8,347 bases of DNA from CAZTLE01 sp964614415 (GTDB taxonomy: Bacteria; Bacteroidota; Bacteroidia; Flavobacteriales; Flavobacteriaceae), in contig CAZTLE010000175.1 in NCBI GenBank assembly GCA_964614415.1, forward strand, positions 1-8,347, read 5' to 3'. A program made the translations under genes and the position numbers. Of this stretch, positions 1 to 5,952 are shown one piece after another; position 1 is the first letter of the stretch; the number at the start of each line of letters is the position of its first letter. Under the pieces are notes generated by a model. The model saw only the letters and a list, made by a program, of their open reading frames with translations, did not search any database and was not told the DNA's origin.

Positions 1-397
1 CCGCCTCCATAAAATCATAGATCTCTTCTTTCATGAGTCCGACAAGGTTCCCGATGCTTTTCTTTGTAAAGGAAGGCTGCATGAGCTTTCGTTGTCGCAA
101 CCAGTCCTCACCGTTGCGAAGGTTGATACTATTGCCCAGGTAAAGCCCCATGCCCTCGGTGGAGAGGTACGACTTGTTGTAGTTTGTCTGATTCTTCTTG
201 AGAATATACTCCGCCATGCCCACATCTTTCGAGACGATGAACTTGTCCTTGTTGAAAGGAAATTTGAGACAAAATGTGTCTCCCAACTTGTCCATACTAC
301 CACTTACCATGGATAATATGTTTGTATCCCTGGAGAACAAGTACTTTACATAAGCCGAGTTGGGCATCAAATCCGGATAGTTATACATTTTTTGCAT
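1..397 (-). CDS. Cytochrome P450, N-terminal part (runs off the window)
   Basis: An open minus-strand frame runs from ATG at 397 to the window edge (132 codons) without a stop. The translation has the look of a P450 N-terminus: a stretch around residues 65-90 (ILKKNQTNYNKS, then GLYLGNSINL) followed by the helix-C signature WLRQRKLMQPSF at 99-110, where W99 and R103 fit the WxxxR pair that contacts a haem propionate. The haem-binding cysteine region lies outside the window, so completeness and catalytic state cannot be judged. No N-terminal membrane anchor is seen, which suggests a soluble bacterial enzyme. It would oxidise a small molecule or lipid using an external redox partner. It follows the ThiL-like gene by 39 nt on the same strand and is probably the distal gene of that operon. 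A second in-frame ATG at 388 is an alternative start. Family assignment is fairly firm; the substrate is unknown. Confidence 0.83.
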   Translation of the reverse strand, partial: MQKMYNYPDLMPNSAYVKYLFSRDTNILSMVSGSMDKLGDTFCLKFPFNKDKFIVSKDVGMAEYILKKNQTNYNKSYLSTEGMGLYLGNSINLRNGEDWLRQRKLMQPSFTKKSIGNLVGLMKEEIYDFMEA

Positions 398-436
398 GGT
401 TAGGAATAAATTAATCGTTAACTAATGTCTCCTGCC

Positions 437-1453
437 TTATTGTTGTCGAAACAAGTTGCGCAGATTTGATATATATTCACCCAGATTGGTGCTTGTGTCT
501 TCAAGGATTGCCTTGTATTGTATTGGAATGTCGTGTTCACCTACTTTCACTGATAATTTCGGATCTTCCAGAACCCTTCCCAGATATACCGGACTAAAAT
601 CATGATCGGTGGCATCTTGTATAAATACCTCATTCTGTTCCTCCGGAACAGTGAAGACCAATTCATACTCTCCCAGTATCCCGGCCAGGAAAACCAGCGC
701 CGGTTCTCCGATCTTTTCAGAAAGGGAAAAACACTCCGGTCTTATGTAGTCTGTTAATGGCGCATTGAGCCCGAATCCTATGTCGTTCAATGTTATGAGC
801 TGCGCCAGCGCATGTACAAGACCGTCGCTGGTGTCCATACAGGACGAAGCGTATTTGCGGATAATTTGACCTTCATCTATCCTGGGTGCCGGCTGATATT
901 CAATATCCAAATTCATATCGAAGATCAAATTGGCCGCAAAACAGTTTCCCAGCCCGACTTTATCGGTCGTATACAGGAGATCTCCGGGTTTGGCCCCTTT
1001 CCGGGTCATTTTAAAATTCGGATCTACCTTTCCAAAGACAGTGGCCGCATAGTTGGTTTTCGAGGAGAAATTTGTGTCTCCGCCAAAGATGTGAATGCCG
1101 CATTTGTCCACGGCATCAATGATTCCGTCGCGTAACCGGGTAAGGTATTCACTGTTGTCTTTGTTAGCATGTTCGAAGGTAAGGTTGATGAGCGCTCCCA
1201 GCGGTGTCGCACCCACGGCGGACAGATCGCTGATATTGGAGACGATCAACATCCATCCAATCAAATACGGATCCCTGTAAATGCCGTATTCGATTTCTTC
1301 ACTGATAGAATCCGTCGAGACAGCCAACAAATTACTTCCCAGTATCTGAGTAAAATCCAGCAATTCGGAATCACTCTCGAAAATATCGTTTATCTGAAAT
1401 TTTGACCTCTTGAAATCGGAGGCGAAGTTCTTTATGTAATCTATGTCGTTCAT
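437..1453 (-). CDS. ThiL / AIR-synthase-superfamily protein (divergent thiamine-monophosphate-kinase-like)
   Basis: The 338-residue product is close to the usual ThiL length. Recognisable motifs in order are STDS (46-49), NISDLSAVGATP (73-84), GGDTN (124-128), TRKGAKPGD (150-158), APR (189-191) and MDTSDGL (206-212). This is the ATP-binding fold shared by ThiL, PurM and SelD; true ThiL phosphorylates thiamine monophosphate with ATP. Two metal/nucleotide motifs are altered: the N-terminal GDDA-type motif reads SDSE near 27-30, and the GGEDYEL motif reads ILGEYEL at 259-265. Its start overlaps the stop of the prenyltransferase gene by ATGA, implying translational coupling, and a P450 follows. 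No other thiamine gene is visible. I infer a paralogue recruited to the neighbouring pathway, perhaps phosphorylating or amidating a different substrate. A real but divergent thiL cannot be excluded. Confidence 0.8.
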   Translation of the reverse strand: MNDIDYIKNFASDFKRSKFQINDIFESDSELLDFTQILGSNLLAVSTDSISEEIEYGIYRDPYLIGWMLIVSNISDLSAVGATPLGALINLTFEHANKDNSEYLTRLRDGIIDAVDKCGIHIFGGDTNFSSKTNYAATVFGKVDPNFKMTRKGAKPGDLLYTTDKVGLGNCFAANLIFDMNLDIEYQPAPRIDEGQIIRKYASSCMDTSDGLVHALAQLITLNDIGFGLNAPLTDYIRPECFSLSEKIGEPALVFLAGILGEYELVFTVPEEQNEVFIQDATDHDFSPVYLGRVLEDPKLSVKVGEHDIPIQYKAILEDTSTNLGEYISNLRNLFRQQ

Positions 1454-2406
1454 ATCTGGTTGCGTTCGGGTCTTAGAAACAGGATTAATTCAAATCCAAC
1501 ATAAAAGATGGAAACAAAAAGCAGTAGCTCGGGTTTGTTGGAGAGTACGATGGCGGCATTTCCCAGCAAAAAGAACCGTACGGTTGACTCGATGGGAATG
1601 TGCGAATATTCTTCGCTTTTTTCTTTCGGATAAATGGCTTTGATCTGGCCGTAAACGCCCACAATAAACGCCAGTGCCATAAAGATGCCCACCGGAGTTG
1701 TGAAAACCGGTACACTAAACCACAGGAAGAGGATTCCCAAGCCGAGTATCACATTCCCCAGCATCACGGTTGGGCTCCAGCCGAAACGAACCGGGAAGGT
1801 ATTGTAATTCGTTTCGCGGTCCGCGGTAATGTCTTTCAGGTATCCTATCAGTACAAAATTGAAATAGGCGAAAAAGTTAAAAGCAATCACAAAACTCAAC
1901 ATGGGAACTGACCAGATAACATTGAGTCCCAACGAGGGGTCGGCACTTAGCAGCCCCAAAATGGGGAGTAGGGACACGATAAGGGAATTCCAAATGGGGC
2001 CACCCATCCAGTAGTTCTTTTTGAAGTGGGTATAGGAGATCAATCCAATGACAGTGGCAATGGCCAATACAATGTTCGAAGAGTTCGAATAGATAAGGGT
2101 AGCACCAATAAGCAACAATCCTGCGAGGCTAACGCCAAACAAGGCTTGCTTGCTGATGAGCCCCTGGGATAATGGCCGGTAGGGAGAGGAAATCTTATCT
2201 GTATCCGTTTGAAAGCAGTCGGTAAGGGCTTGCCCGAATCCGTAACCCAGAAAGAAGCATATAAAGAGGAGACTGAATTTTTGTAAACCCAGTGTGCCCT
2301 CAAAAAGACTCATTCCCGCGAGTCCTGAAATACCTGAAACAAAGAGAAGGTAAGGCCGCATGTGAATAAGGACGGACCTTACAAATCTAATAGGAGCAAT
2401 GTTCAT
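1450..2406 (-). CDS. UbiA-family prenyltransferase (integral membrane)
   Basis: The 318-residue, strongly hydrophobic product has about eight or nine membrane segments. The first aspartate-rich loop, LTDCFQTDTD at 61-70, is followed by PYRPLSQGLIS (75-85), typical of UbiA enzymes. The second, KDITADRET at 191-199, is followed by TFPVRFG (203-209). These loops bind the Mg-diphosphate of a prenyl donor, which is transferred to an aromatic, glyceryl or tetrapyrrole acceptor. The second loop plus T-PVRFG resembles ChlG, digeranylgeranylglyceryl-phosphate-synthase and MenA-like members more than UbiA proper. The first loop is off consensus: NDxxD reads TDxxQ, although D68 and D70 remain. It starts 14 nt after the lipid-kinase gene and overlaps the ThiL-like gene by ATGA, so it sits mid-operon. 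The family call is firm; donor and acceptor are unknown. Confidence 0.88.
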   Translation of the reverse strand: MNIAPIRFVRSVLIHMRPYLLFVSGISGLAGMSLFEGTLGLQKFSLLFICFFLGYGFGQALTDCFQTDTDKISSPYRPLSQGLISKQALFGVSLAGLLLIGATLIYSNSSNIVLAIATVIGLISYTHFKKNYWMGGPIWNSLIVSLLPILGLLSADPSLGLNVIWSVPMLSFVIAFNFFAYFNFVLIGYLKDITADRETNYNTFPVRFGWSPTVMLGNVILGLGILFLWFSVPVFTTPVGIFMALAFIVGVYGQIKAIYPKEKSEEYSHIPIESTVRFFLLGNAAIVLSNKPELLLFVSIFYVGFELILFLRPERNQI

Positions 2407-2420
2407 ACGATAGCATAGTT

Positions 2421-3359
2421 TTAATCAAAAAAGTTAAGTACGGTTATGTTTCGGGGAAGGACTTTAAAATTGGCTTTTACGGCATTGAATATTTCACCAT
2501 CCAGTTCAAGGAAAAAAGCAGTGTCCGACGCAATGGTCAAACGGTCAGTGCTGTATGACGCAAGGTTCTTTCCTTCGAACTTCTTTCGATAGAGGCGAAG
2601 CAGGGTGCGCAGCAATTGCCATTTGCTATGATCCCAGCACACTTTCAAATCGAACGTTCCGTCATCCGGAGAAATTTGGGAAGGATAACGAAAATCTCCA
2701 GCCACATGGGGCGACTTAAGTATGCTTAAGTTGGATATATTATAGGTGTGTTGATCGTCGTTAAAATCAAGCGCCAGGGACTGATTCTTATGAGACCAAA
2801 GAGATGCTATGGCCGTATAATTAATAGCCAGATCTACGGCACCTTTCTTCAAAAAATCAACAATGCTGTTGTTCGAGTTGAAATACGCATTGGCATTGGC
2901 CAGGTAGCCGATACTCGCGTTGGAGAAGAAGTACTTTTGAAAACTACTCGTGCCATCGTCAATCGTCACAGAACCAACATCGACTATTGCCGATTTACTT
3001 TTTCCTATTCGGAATTTATATCCGTCCACTTTGGCTGAATTCGTTTTACAAAAATCGTTGCTTGATCCCAATCCTATTGCGCCTACTGACATAGGTCTGC
3101 TGCCGTCATTTAAAGGCATAAGGGCGTTCAGTAGATAGAAAAGACTACCATCACCGCCTACGGCGATAAAGTTGGATACATTCTGTTCCCATAAAGATGC
3201 TACGGTACTCATCAGGTCGAAAGGAGGGGAATATTCGATGTAATGAGTGCTTGGCGGAAGGCGGTTGGTCACAAGCTCTTTGATCTTGCCCCATCTTTTT
3301 TCCGCTCTTCCGTTATTAGCAGAGGTATTTATGAATACCGCGTACTCCTCCCTGTTCAT
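2421..3359 (-). CDS. Diacylglycerol/lipid kinase-like protein (DAGK catalytic domain)
   Basis: The 312-residue product matches the bacterial YegS/DgkB-type lipid kinases in length and motif order. GGDGS (68-72) stands for the usual GGDGT nucleotide loop, GLGSSNDF (96-103) for the G-T-x-NDF motif, FSNASIGYLANA (145-156) follows, then SPDDGTFDL (230-238), and DGE (287-289) near the C-terminus. These enzymes are ATP-dependent and soluble or peripheral, and phosphorylate diacylglycerol, sphingoid bases or related lipid alcohols. The substitution of Ser for Thr/Gly in the first two loops is mild and does not suggest loss of activity. It is the first gene of the minus-strand operon, with a candidate promoter 52 nt upstream. 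The next gene is a prenyltransferase, so its lipid may be a prenyl-glycerol or another pathway-specific alcohol; that is inference. The ATG at 3359 is the natural start. Confidence 0.86.
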   Translation of the reverse strand: MNREEYAVFINTSANNGRAEKRWGKIKELVTNRLPPSTHYIEYSPPFDLMSTVASLWEQNVSNFIAVGGDGSLFYLLNALMPLNDGSRPMSVGAIGLGSSNDFCKTNSAKVDGYKFRIGKSKSAIVDVGSVTIDDGTSSFQKYFFSNASIGYLANANAYFNSNNSIVDFLKKGAVDLAINYTAIASLWSHKNQSLALDFNDDQHTYNISNLSILKSPHVAGDFRYPSQISPDDGTFDLKVCWDHSKWQLLRTLLRLYRKKFEGKNLASYSTDRLTIASDTAFFLELDGEIFNAVKANFKVLPRNITVLNFFD

Positions 3360-3410
3360 TTTTCATAAACTTTTCAGTTTTAAATGTTTTTTCGGGGAGG
3401 ATTGAAAAGG

Positions 3411-3442
3411 GAAAATTACGAATCAGACGAATATTAACAAAA
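3411..3442 (-). promoter_or_regulatory. Candidate Bacteroidota-type promoter for the lipid kinase operon
   Basis: Read on the minus strand, TTTTG (3442-3438) is followed after 19 nt by TAATTTTC (3418-3411). This matches 7 of 8 positions of the TAnnTTTG -7 box of the Bacteroidota primary sigma factor, with a usual -33 spacing. Transcription would begin roughly 45 nt before the ATG at 3359. It is a motif match only. Confidence 0.5.
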
Positions 3443-3448
3443 TGAAAA

Positions 3449-3494
3449 GCCCTTAATTCTTAAAGAATATTTTCAGGGCCGTATAAAATTATAC
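3449..3494. promoter_or_regulatory. Adjacent palindromes in the divergent control region (possible operators)
   Basis: Two perfect dyads lie 12 nt apart. ATTCTT-A-AAGAAT occupies 3456-3468 and is itself flanked by GCCCT (3449-3453) and AGGGC (3475-3479), giving a nested hairpin. GTATAA-AA-TTATAC occupies 3481-3494. Both sit just upstream of the -33 element proposed for the minus arm and far upstream of the plus-strand gene, which suits a regulator of one or both arms. No regulator gene is in the window. An RNA hairpin is an alternative reading of the first element. Confidence 0.4.
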
Positions 3495-3687
3495 TGTATC
3501 TTTAATGCGCATAGTCTTTTTGGAAACTGGTTCTGAGTGCAGCCTGTGTTGCGCTTAAAACGTCTCTTCCCCTCAGTATGCCGATAAGACCCTAAACATC
3601 CTGTTGTACTGTATTTAAGATAGAAAAAGCGTACAAAGAGATTCGTGTTTCTTAGTAGATTTTAGTTGTATTGACCCCAATGTATCT

Positions 3688-4953
3688 ATGAAAATAACTG
3701 TTGCTACCGGTGGAACCAAAGGAGACTTCTTTCCTTACCTGGCTATTGCGCTCGAGTTGGATAGAAGAGGGCATTCGATCACTTTTGCGTCGAGTCCTCA
3801 GTATCGGTCGATTGTTGAAAAGCACGAACTTGTTTTCAAAGATATCAGGCCCGATGTGAACTACGAAGACAAGCAGTTGGCCAGCGCCATCATGAGCAGT
3901 TCCAGCGGAGCGGAATATGCGATGAAGGAACTTATTGATAAGAACATCAGGGACACCTATTCTGATTTGCTGTCGGCATGCGACGGTTCCGATCTGTTGT
4001 TCTCACATATGGTTTGTTTCGCAGGGCCTATTGTAGCACAAAAAACAGGTATCCCCTGGGTGTCCGGAGTACTGGCCCCAAGTGTACTTTGGTCAAAGTA
4101 CGATCCGATCATACCGCACAATCTGCCATTTCTTAAACATGTAAGTGCGATGGGCCCGGGAGCCAATGGTTTTCTCATTAAGCTCATCAAAGGAGTTACA
4201 AAGAGTTGGTTTAAAAGCACTGCTAACCTGAGAAAGGAACTGGGATTGCCCAGGGGACAACATCCCCTATTTGAAGGAGCTCACTCACCGGAACTTACCC
4301 TGGGACTATACTCGAAGTATTTTGCTGAACGTAAGCCGGATTATCCTTCCAGTGTGAAACTGAGCGGTTTTGCTTTTTTGAATGACGATCGCCCACCCGA
4401 AAATCAACATTTAGTTCAGGAATTTCTAAGCAAAGGGAAAAAGCCAATTGTTTTTACACTGGGGTCATCGGCCGTGCATAGCGGGGATGACTTTTATGCA
4501 TATGCGCAACAAGCCGCGCAGGATTTAGGAGAGCGGGCCATTTTCCTAACTGCTTCTGAAGATCATGCCGGTAATACAAGCAATAGTGATCAATTTCTAT
4601 ACCTGGGACACTATCCGCACAATCGTTTATTCAGCGAGGCACGTTTAGTAGTGCATCACGGCGGCATGGGGACCATGTCCCGGGCTCTGGAGGCCGGTTG
4701 TCCCGGTTTGGTAGTGCCTTTCAGTCATGATCAGCCGGACAATGCGCACAGGCTTCGGAAGCTGGGTGTAGCAGAAGTTCTAAAAAAAAGAAGTCTAAGT
4801 ACTGGATTACTGAAAAATAAATTACGAACTTTACTAGTTAATAAAGTATACCATCAGAATGCAATAACACTAATGAAAAACATTGAACGTGAAAATGGAA
4901 CAAACAATGCCTCCGATCTAATCGAAAGTTTTATGCAGCAAAAGTGCCGCTAA
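3688..4953 (+). CDS. GT1-type glycosyltransferase (MGT / sterol glucosyltransferase-like)
   Basis: The 421-residue product has the two-domain GT-B layout. The N-terminus, MKITVATGGTKGDFFPYLAI, is the acceptor-domain start seen in the Glyco_transf_28 and macrolide/sterol transferases (G-T-x-GD-x-x-P). FTLGSSAVHS (256-265) opens the donor domain. HHGGMGTMSRALEAGCPG (323-340) followed by PFSHDQPDNA (344-353) is the donor-sugar motif of GT1 enzymes related to CrtX, EryCIII and YjiC. The family moves a sugar from a nucleotide donor to lipophilic acceptors such as sterols, carotenoid alcohols, macrolides or hydroxy lipids. No signal peptide is present, so it should be cytoplasmic or peripheral. It is the first gene of the plus arm, divergent from a prenyltransferase/P450 operon whose product is a natural candidate acceptor. 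The start at 3688 overlaps the stop of a three-codon ATG...TGA mini-frame. Confidence 0.87.
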   Translation: MKITVATGGTKGDFFPYLAIALELDRRGHSITFASSPQYRSIVEKHELVFKDIRPDVNYEDKQLASAIMSSSSGAEYAMKELIDKNIRDTYSDLLSACDGSDLLFSHMVCFAGPIVAQKTGIPWVSGVLAPSVLWSKYDPIIPHNLPFLKHVSAMGPGANGFLIKLIKGVTKSWFKSTANLRKELGLPRGQHPLFEGAHSPELTLGLYSKYFAERKPDYPSSVKLSGFAFLNDDRPPENQHLVQEFLSKGKKPIVFTLGSSAVHSGDDFYAYAQQAAQDLGERAIFLTASEDHAGNTSNSDQFLYLGHYPHNRLFSEARLVVHHGGMGTMSRALEAGCPGLVVPFSHDQPDNAHRLRKLGVAEVLKKRSLSTGLLKNKLRTLLVNKVYHQNAITLMKNIERENGTNNASDLIESFMQQKCR

Positions 4954-4986
4954 TACGAATGAAGATCAGGAAAAGAAAAATTAGCC

Positions 4987-5003
4987 TATAAAGTCAGTTT
5001 ATA
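4987..5003 (+). terminator. AT-rich hairpin after the glycosyltransferase gene (weak terminator candidate)
   Basis: TATAAA (4987-4992) and TTTATA (4998-5003) form a perfect 6-bp dyad around a 5-nt loop, 33 nt after the glycosyltransferase stop codon. It is followed by AATTCT rather than a long T run and has almost no G-C pairs, so it would be a weak intrinsic terminator at best. Confidence 0.25.
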
Positions 5004-5010
5004 ATTCTCG

Positions 5011-5066
5011 GTAACCCCTATGCTTCGTGACGACTCGTTGCGGAACATAGCTTCCCCCTAAGTTAC
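5011..5066 (+). promoter_or_regulatory. Long RNA-type hairpin upstream of the ACP gene
   Basis: Bases 5018-5032 pair with 5036-5050 around the triloop ACT. The stem has 15 positions: one mismatch (C5023/A5045), three G-T wobbles and 11 Watson-Crick pairs. After an asymmetric internal loop, GTAAC (5011-5015) pairs with GTTAC (5062-5066). Three wobble pairs suit an RNA structure better than a protein-binding dyad. A T run (5089-5094) lies too far downstream for a standard terminator. The hairpin ends 123 nt before the ACP start and may be an attenuator, a processing site or a mobile-element remnant. Confidence 0.45.
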
Positions 5067-5105
5067 TCAACTCCTCCCCGGTAAACTGTTTTTTACAAAT
5101 TAAAG

Positions 5106-5148
5106 CAATACCATTTGTGCAGTAGTGCAAGTACCAATACGTATTTGT
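5106..5148 (+). promoter_or_regulatory. Direct repeat with promoter-like spacing ahead of the ACP gene
   Basis: CAATACCATTTGT (5106-5118) recurs as CAATACGTATTTGT (5135-5148) 29 nt further on. The first copy supplies a TTTG (5114-5117) that could act as a -33 box, and 20 nt later TACGTATTTG (5138-5147) loosely resembles the TAnnTTTG -7 box with a two-base insertion. Either reading, weak promoter or paired operator, is tentative. Confidence 0.28.
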
Positions 5149-5158
5149 CTATTGATGC

Positions 5159-5164
5159 AGAGGG
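5159..5164 (+). promoter_or_regulatory. Shine-Dalgarno-like site for the ACP gene
   Basis: AGAGGG ends 9 nt before the ATG at 5174. This is unusual here because the other genes show no such site. It supports 5174 over the later in-frame ATGs at 5186 and 5213. It also sits 1 nt before the out-of-frame ATG at 5166, too close to serve that codon. Confidence 0.45.
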
Positions 5165-5173
5165 TATGATTAT

Positions 5174-5470
5174 ATGAATAGAAACATGTCAAACTACGTA
5201 AAATTTGTACCGATGAGAGATTTTAAGACGCCCACAGTAGAGAAACTGAAAACTATTTTACAACCCTTTTTATTCGACGGTGCTTCTATCGAGACCGAAT
5301 CCGATCTTTTTGATGATCTGGGTCTGGATTCTCTGGAAGTAATGGATCTGGTGGTCACCGTCGAAGATGAGTTCAAGATCACATTCGAAGATTCCGAAGT
5401 CAAGGAACTTAGAAAGGTGAACGAAGTGTTGTCATTAATAGAAACAAAGCTGGAAACCAGGAGCGCATGA
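5174..5470 (+). CDS. Free-standing acyl carrier protein
   Basis: The 98-residue, acidic product has the four-helix ACP pattern. DLFDDLGLDSLEVMDLV spans 44-60, with Ser53 as the phosphopantetheine attachment site. Helix III follows as VEDEFKITFEDSEVKELRKV (63-82), and a short final helix ends the protein. It is about 20 residues longer than a typical fatty-acid ACP, mostly at the N-terminus (MNRNMSNYVKFVPMRDF), which may be a partner-docking extension; translation from Met14 would give a more usual size. The holo-protein would carry an acyl thioester in the cytoplasm. Its stop overlaps the start of the FabZ-like dehydratase gene (ATGA), so the two are coupled and probably work on the same ACP-bound substrate. 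The housekeeping acpP normally sits beside fabF in bacteria; the context here points to a pathway-specific carrier. Confidence 0.9.
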   Translation: MNRNMSNYVKFVPMRDFKTPTVEKLKTILQPFLFDGASIETESDLFDDLGLDSLEVMDLVVTVEDEFKITFEDSEVKELRKVNEVLSLIETKLETRSA

Positions 5471-5943
5471 AGACCGACCCCGGACTTACCGAAAAAATAT
5501 TGGAGGGCATTCCTCATACTGCCCCGTTTAAGTTTATTGACGCCATTTACGATGCCTCTCCCGATCACTTCGAGGGAGCGTATCGTATAAGGCCCGACGA
5601 GTATTTCTTTGAAGGGCACTTTCCCGGTAATCCCATAGTTCCGGGGGTAATCCTTATTGAGATAATGGCTCAAATAGGTCTATTGGCGTTTGCTTTATTC
5701 CTGGAACAAACAAATGCAATCGGTGAACGTGAAGGGAGTACTACTGCCAACAGACAGTGCTTCCTCACGTCTTCCGATGTCTCATTCAGGAGACCCTGCC
5801 TGCCCAATGACCTGGTCATTGTAAAATCCAGAAAAGTCAGTTTGAGACACGGTCGGCTCACCTGTGAAATTGAAGCCATACGTGGGGAGGACGAAAAACT
5901 GTTGTCCAAAGGCACCTTTGCGGGTGTGATCATGGACCTGTAG
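5467..5943 (+). CDS. FabZ-like 3-hydroxyacyl-ACP dehydratase (hotdog fold)
   Basis: The 158-residue product fits the single-hotdog FabZ size. IPHTAPFKFIDAI (15-27) matches the PHR-PFLLVD opening, and FFEGHFPGNPIVPGVILIEIMAQ (47-69) is the core motif. His51 and Glu65 match the catalytic His/Glu pair, with the 14-residue spacing known from FabZ. SFRRPCLPNDLVI (116-128) is the later conserved strand. The reaction removes water from a 3-hydroxyacyl-ACP to give the trans-2-enoyl-ACP. Its ATG overlaps the ACP stop codon, so the likely substrate carrier is the preceding ACP. No ketosynthase, ketoreductase or enoyl reductase is visible, so chain building must rely on other loci or the enzyme may act in one modification step. 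The lpxA/fabA type genes around housekeeping fabZ are absent, which supports a specialised paralogue. Confidence 0.88.
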   Translation: MKTDPGLTEKILEGIPHTAPFKFIDAIYDASPDHFEGAYRIRPDEYFFEGHFPGNPIVPGVILIEIMAQIGLLAFALFLEQTNAIGEREGSTTANRQCFLTSSDVSFRRPCLPNDLVIVKSRKVSLRHGRLTCEIEAIRGEDEKLLSKGTFAGVIMDL

Positions 5944-5952
5944 GATTTTGAG

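Larger units (their letters stand above)
3360..3687. other. Divergent control region between the two arms of the locus
   Basis: This 328-bp AT-rich stretch separates the starts of the lipid kinase (minus) and the glycosyltransferase (plus). I find no plausible gene. It holds one good promoter-like pair for the minus arm and two palindromes side by side, listed separately. The octamer TACTGTAT also occurs twice on the plus strand, at 3492-3499 and 3607-3614. I find no convincing TTTG / TAnnTTTG pair for the plus arm; the nearest is TAGATTTT shortly upstream of the glycosyltransferase, with no good -33 partner. Confidence 0.6.
4954..5173 (+). other. Structured spacer between glycosyltransferase and ACP genes
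   Basis: These 220 bp carry no gene but hold an AT-rich inverted repeat, a long hairpin with an outer closing stem, and a direct repeat with promoter-like elements. The neighbouring gene pairs overlap or nearly touch, so a structured gap here suggests that the ACP-dehydratase pair is separately controlled. Confidence 0.5.

Noticed and set aside
31..316. Overlapping short frames on both strands (90 and 74 codons)
   Set aside because: They lie in other frames of the P450 reading frame, which is open to the window edge and has recognisable P450 motifs; their compositions look random.
5088..5094. T run at 5089-5094 as the end of an intrinsic terminator
   Set aside because: It begins 39 nt after the strong hairpin, much too far for a standard intrinsic terminator.
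4954..5173. tRNA or known riboswitch in the structured gap
   Set aside because: The hairpins do not form a cloverleaf, there is no T-loop or CCA-type end, and no riboswitch core motif that I recognise.
5194..5673. 159-codon minus-strand frame opposite the ACP and dehydratase genes
   Set aside because: It is antisense to two well-recognised proteins, is Ser/Arg-rich and has no recognisable motif; a shadow frame.
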